Below, piece by piece: positions 6,860 through 8,941 of a DNA stretch of 8,941 bases. Below the pieces are notes generated by a model, which saw only the letters and a list, made by a program, of their open reading frames with translations, was not told where the DNA came from and did no database searches. The stretch comes from Vicinamibacteria bacterium (GTDB lineage Bacteria > Acidobacteriota > Vicinamibacteria > Vicinamibacterales > 2-12-FULL-66-21), in NCBI GenBank assembly GCA_025937075.1, contig JAICSD010000155.1, forward strand, positions 1 to 8,941, written 5' to 3'. Position 1 is the stretch's first letter, and every line of letters begins with the position of its first letter. Position numbers and translations under genes: made by a program.

Positions 6860-8107
6860 CTATTTCGCGATCTCGACCAGGCCGACCTTGTTGACGCCGC
6901 TCTCGGCGATGACCAGATTACCGTCGCGCGTCGTCATCATGTTGCGCACGACGCCGCCGCCGCCCGGAATGACCCACGTCTGGAACTTCTGCGTTTTTGG
7001 ATCGAAGCGGACGAGCGTGTTGGGACGCACCGCGGACTCGCTGTACCAGATGACGCCGTCGAGCGCCGTGATGCCGTAGGGCTGCGACTTCGGTCCGCCA
7101 GGCGACGGCCACTCGGTGACGCTGCCGGTCTTCGTGTCGAGGCGGCCCAGGTAGCCGCGTGAGTAGTCCGAGTACCAGACGGCATCGTCGCTCGTGATCG
7201 CAATCCGCCGCGGCCGCGAGTCGGCGTTCGGCAGCGTCCATTCCTTGATCGCCATCGTCGCCGGATCGATGCGAGAAATCCTGTTCCCGCCGAACTCGCA
7301 GATGATTGGCGCGCCGGTCGAATCGAACACCACGCCGTAGGGATTCGATCGCGGCTGCGGATACGCCACCACCTTGACGTCGCCGGTCTTCGGATCGAGG
7401 CGTCCGGCCATGTTGGCACCCTGCGCGCTGAACCACAGGGTTCCGTTGCGATCGAAGAGCGGCGTGTGCGGATCGCGCGCACCCTCCGGCAGCTTGTATT
7501 CCGTGATCGTGCCGGTTGCCGGATCGAGCTTGCCGATGTACCCCTTCGAGTTCGCGGTGAACCAGATGTTCCCGTCCTTGTCGGCCGTCAGCCCGTGGGG
7601 ACCCGACTGCGGGGTGGTGAGCGGATACTCCTTGATCTGCCCCGAGCGCGGATCGACGCGGCCGAGGGTGTTGGCGAACATGCCCGTGTACCAGATCGCG
7701 CCGTCCGTCGTCGCCAGCGGATCGTGCGGACGCGATCCAAGCGTCGGCAGATTCCATTCCTTGAACGTGACGTTCGCGGTTCCAGGAATCAGGACGGGCT
7801 TCGGTTTCGGCTGCTCCGGAAAGTTCTTCGCCAGGTAATCGACGATGACGTCCGCCTGATCCTTGGGCAGCGTGACCATGGTTGCAATCAGCTGGTGCCA
7901 CCCCTCACGCGTGTAGCCGCCGGAAAACGCGATGTTTCCAAGCTTGTGGCAGCGCGTGCAGTACGCCTGCACCGACGCCTTGCCCGGTCCGTCCGGCAGG
8001 TCGACATTGCCTCGGCCGCGGCCCTGCGGTGCCTGCGCGCGCGTTGCCGGAGAAGCGGCCAGGGCGAGTGTGAACAGAAGCGTGGAAGACCAGAGCAGAC
8101 GTGTCAT
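6860..8107 (-). CDS. Exported c-type cytochrome fused to seven-bladed Vgb (streptogramin lyase)-like propeller
   Basis: The product is 415 aa from ATG 8107-8105. Residues 1-26 are a signal peptide (Arg3, hydrophobic core LLWSSTLLFTLALAA, cleavage near RAQA). Residues ~43-97 form a short cytochrome c-like domain with one haem site, Cys50-Thr-Arg-Cys53-His54, and a helix ending DVIVDYLAKNFPEQP. Residues ~115-410 are a propeller with repeats of the type 'P-H-G-L-T-x-D-x-D-G-N-I-W-F-T-x-N-x-x-G-x-I-G-K-L-D-P-x-T-G'. The Pro-His/Tyr/Arg anchor recurs at 128, 171, 214, 257, 300, 344 and 388, giving seven blades. This matches the virginiamycin B lyase (Vgb) fold. Antibiotic cleavage is doubtful because later blades have Tyr or Arg where His would be expected. 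A periplasmic electron-transfer or sensor role is a reasonable inference. A TTG six codons upstream is a possible but weaker start. It is convergent with the NADH dehydrogenase gene (5 bp between stops). Confidence 0.87.
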   Translation of the reverse strand: MTRLLWSSTLLFTLALAASPATRAQAPQGRGRGNVDLPDGPGKASVQAYCTRCHKLGNIAFSGGYTREGWHQLIATMVTLPKDQADVIVDYLAKNFPEQPKPKPVLIPGTANVTFKEWNLPTLGSRPHDPLATTDGAIWYTGMFANTLGRVDPRSGQIKEYPLTTPQSGPHGLTADKDGNIWFTANSKGYIGKLDPATGTITEYKLPEGARDPHTPLFDRNGTLWFSAQGANMAGRLDPKTGDVKVVAYPQPRSNPYGVVFDSTGAPIICEFGGNRISRIDPATMAIKEWTLPNADSRPRRIAITSDDAVWYSDYSRGYLGRLDTKTGSVTEWPSPGGPKSQPYGITALDGVIWYSESAVRPNTLVRFDPKTQKFQTWVIPGGGGVVRNMMTTRDGNLVIAESGVNKVGLVEIAK

Positions 8108-8117
8108 GCGCGCAAGA

Positions 8118-8133
8118 GTACACAATTGTTCAC
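8118..8133. promoter_or_regulatory. Operator-like near-palindrome upstream of the cytochrome-propeller gene
   Basis: GTACACAATTGTTCAC is centred on the perfect 8-bp palindrome ACAATTGT, with outer GT/AC also pairing (12 of 16 positions symmetric). It starts 10 bp upstream of the ATG of the cytochrome-propeller gene, in the most AT-rich patch of the window (about 8115-8145). The position suits a repressor operator or an overlapping promoter, but no factor can be named. Confidence 0.35.
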
Positions 8134-8201
8134 ATCTTTTTCACCTTCGGAGACGCCGCACGGCGACGGATGGGACCGAAACAGCCGGGCTCGACGAACG
8201 G

Positions 8202-8220
8202 CGCGGCAGCGCGTTTTTTT
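8202..8220 (+). terminator. Short GC hairpin followed by seven T: possible leader attenuator or terminator
   Basis: CGCG-GCAG-CGCG (8202-8213) is followed at once by TTTTTTT (8214-8220). The stem has only 4 strong pairs, extendable by G-U wobbles into the T-run, so termination would be weak. On the plus strand no gene lies upstream of it before the divergent neighbour, so if real it would end a short leader transcript 18 nt before the Shine-Dalgarno at 8238. Confidence 0.3.
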
Positions 8221-8413
8221 CTTGCGCTCGCAGGCTGAAAGGTTCATCATGTCGCCCCTTTCGCGGTCACAGTCGGAGGTGCCGTTGTTTGGCCCGACGA
8301 TCGATCAGTGCCTGCCACCCGCGGGCTTCCGCCGGCCGCAGCGTGAAGCGGTCATCGGGCTGCAGCCGCGCCGCTCGTTCCGCCTCGCAATAATCTGGTT
8401 CAACTCCAACGCG

Positions 8414-8941
8414 ATGAACATGCGTTGGAAACCGTCCTTCGTAAAACGAGCAGTTGTCGCATCCATCGTGGTTGCGTTTGCGGCCGGGTTCGCGCCGAGC
8501 GCCGCCGCAGACGTCATTACGAATTGGAACAACGCAGCGTTGAACGCCATTCGCGCCGCGAACACTCCTCCGCCCGTGGCGTCGCGCGCACTTGCCATCC
8601 TCCACGTGTCGATGTTCGACGCGGTGAACGGCATAAGCCGTCGGTACGAGCCATTCTTCGTGCGCAGTGCAGCGCCGGCCAGCGCCTCGCAGCAAGCTGC
8701 CGCGAGTGCGGCCGCACACGTCGTGCTCGTCGCATTGTTCCCCGCCTATTCAGCGGTCTTTGATGCTCTGCACGCGGCAACGCTCGCGGCCGTTGGTTCC
8801 GGTGCGCAGACGAATATGGGCATCGCCTGGGGGGAAGCCGTTGCCACTGCCGTTCTCGTGTGGCGCGCCAATGACGGCTACGACGCGCAGGTTCCCCCTC
8901 CGGCGGGAGCCGGTCTGGGGTTCTGGATTCCAACGCCACCC
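8414..8941 (+). CDS. Vanadium-dependent haloperoxidase-like / PAP2-superfamily exported protein, C-terminus cut by window edge
   Basis: There are 176 codons from ATG 8414, open at the right edge. Residues 1-32 form a Sec signal peptide (Arg4, Lys6, Lys11-Arg12, then AVVASIVVAFAAGFAPSAAA). The mature start, DVITNWNNAALNAIRAANTP (33-52), followed by SRALAILHVSMFDAVNGISRRYEPF (57-81) and AAAHVVLVALFPAYSAVFD (100-118), is the standard N-terminal helical part of bacterial vanadium-haloperoxidase-like proteins of the PAP2 superfamily. The vanadate- or phosphate-binding motifs lie in the C-terminal half, outside the window, so haloperoxidase and phosphatase activity cannot be told apart. Start choice is open: ATG 8414 and ATG 8420 place the signal peptide at the N-terminus but lack a Shine-Dalgarno, while in-frame ATG 8249 has a good one but would bury the signal behind 55 extra residues. 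I prefer 8414 on signal-peptide grounds. Confidence 0.8.
   Translation, partial: MNMRWKPSFVKRAVVASIVVAFAAGFAPSAAADVITNWNNAALNAIRAANTPPPVASRALAILHVSMFDAVNGISRRYEPFFVRSAAPASASQQAAASAAAHVVLVALFPAYSAVFDALHAATLAAVGSGAQTNMGIAWGEAVATAVLVWRANDGYDAQVPPPAGAGLGFWIPTPP

Larger units (their letters stand above)
8108..8413. other. Divergent region between cytochrome-propeller and haloperoxidase genes; holds an open N-terminal extension
   Basis: This ~306-bp stretch lacks a confidently assigned gene. From the left it holds the AT-rich patch with the near-palindrome at 8118-8133, then a GC-rich segment ending in a short hairpin plus T-run (8202-8220), then a good Shine-Dalgarno (AAAGG at 8238-8242) 6 nt before ATG 8249. 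From that ATG the frame stays open for 55 codons straight into the haloperoxidase coding frame at 8414. The codons have mostly G or C in third position, as in the neighbouring genes. The extension has no recognisable domain (Pro/Arg-rich, for example FRRPQREAVIGLQPRRS). It may be a true N-terminal extension, a leader, or chance openness. Confidence 0.55.

Noticed and set aside
6860..8107. Calling the propeller gene a streptogramin (virginiamycin B) resistance lyase
   Set aside because: The fused haem domain and the loss of His in the later blade anchors make antibiotic cleavage unlikely; only the fold is supported.
1..8941. Mobile element, CRISPR array, tRNA or rRNA
   Set aside because: No transposase or integrase frame, no regularly spaced direct repeats, no terminal inverted repeats and no cloverleaf or rRNA-like sequence were noticed.

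Overview
The window is GC-rich, densely packed bacterial chromosomal DNA carrying nine protein-coding genes. The first and last genes are cut by the window edges. The gene content points to a Gram-negative, soil-type, aerobically respiring bacterium, most likely Acidobacteriota of the Vicinamibacteria kind. The clues are a TIGR02604-type 'membrane-bound dehydrogenase' protein, a Tat-exported amidohydrolase ending in a FRLKADAT-type tail, a cytochrome c/streptogramin-lyase-like propeller fusion, an outer-membrane beta-barrel and a vanadium-haloperoxidase-like protein. The taxonomic call is inference from family content, not from a marker gene.

Layout, left to right: (1) minus strand, 927 to the left edge: exported TIGR02604 beta-propeller protein, C-terminus outside the window. 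(2) Divergent from it after only 36 bp, plus strand: Tat-signal amidohydrolase (964-1920), followed in the same direction by a ferredoxin-NADP reductase-like flavoprotein (1976-2866). This is the only plausible operon. (3) Minus 2994-3641: F420/NADPH-dependent reductase-family Rossmann protein. (4) Divergent, plus 3740-4591: a degenerate response-regulator receiver fused to an anti-sigma-type ATPase/kinase domain. (5) Minus 4584-5336: outer-membrane beta-barrel protein overlapping the preceding gene tail-to-tail by 8 bp. (6) Divergent across 210 bp, plus 5547-6854: type II NADH dehydrogenase. (7) Minus 6860-8107: exported c-type cytochrome fused to a seven-bladed Vgb-like propeller, with 5 bp between the convergent stops. 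(8) Plus, from 8414 (or 8249) off the right edge: vanadium-dependent haloperoxidase/PAP2-superfamily protein.

Apart from the 964-2866 pair, every gene is flanked by genes on the opposite strand, so most are probably transcribed singly from divergent intergenic regions of 36 to about 300 bp. The common thread is redox and cell-envelope chemistry: a quinone-reducing flavoenzyme, two soluble NAD(P)H/flavin oxidoreductases, a periplasmic haem protein and three further exported proteins. No single pathway can be assembled from them. No tRNA, rRNA, CRISPR array, transposase or integrase was seen. The most unusual items are the receiver domain that has lost its phosphorylation residues, the exact 43-residue periodicity of the cytochrome-propeller fusion with His-to-Tyr/Arg drift around its centre, the unresolved start and leader of the haloperoxidase gene, and a palindromic element forming the C-terminal codons of the amidohydrolase.
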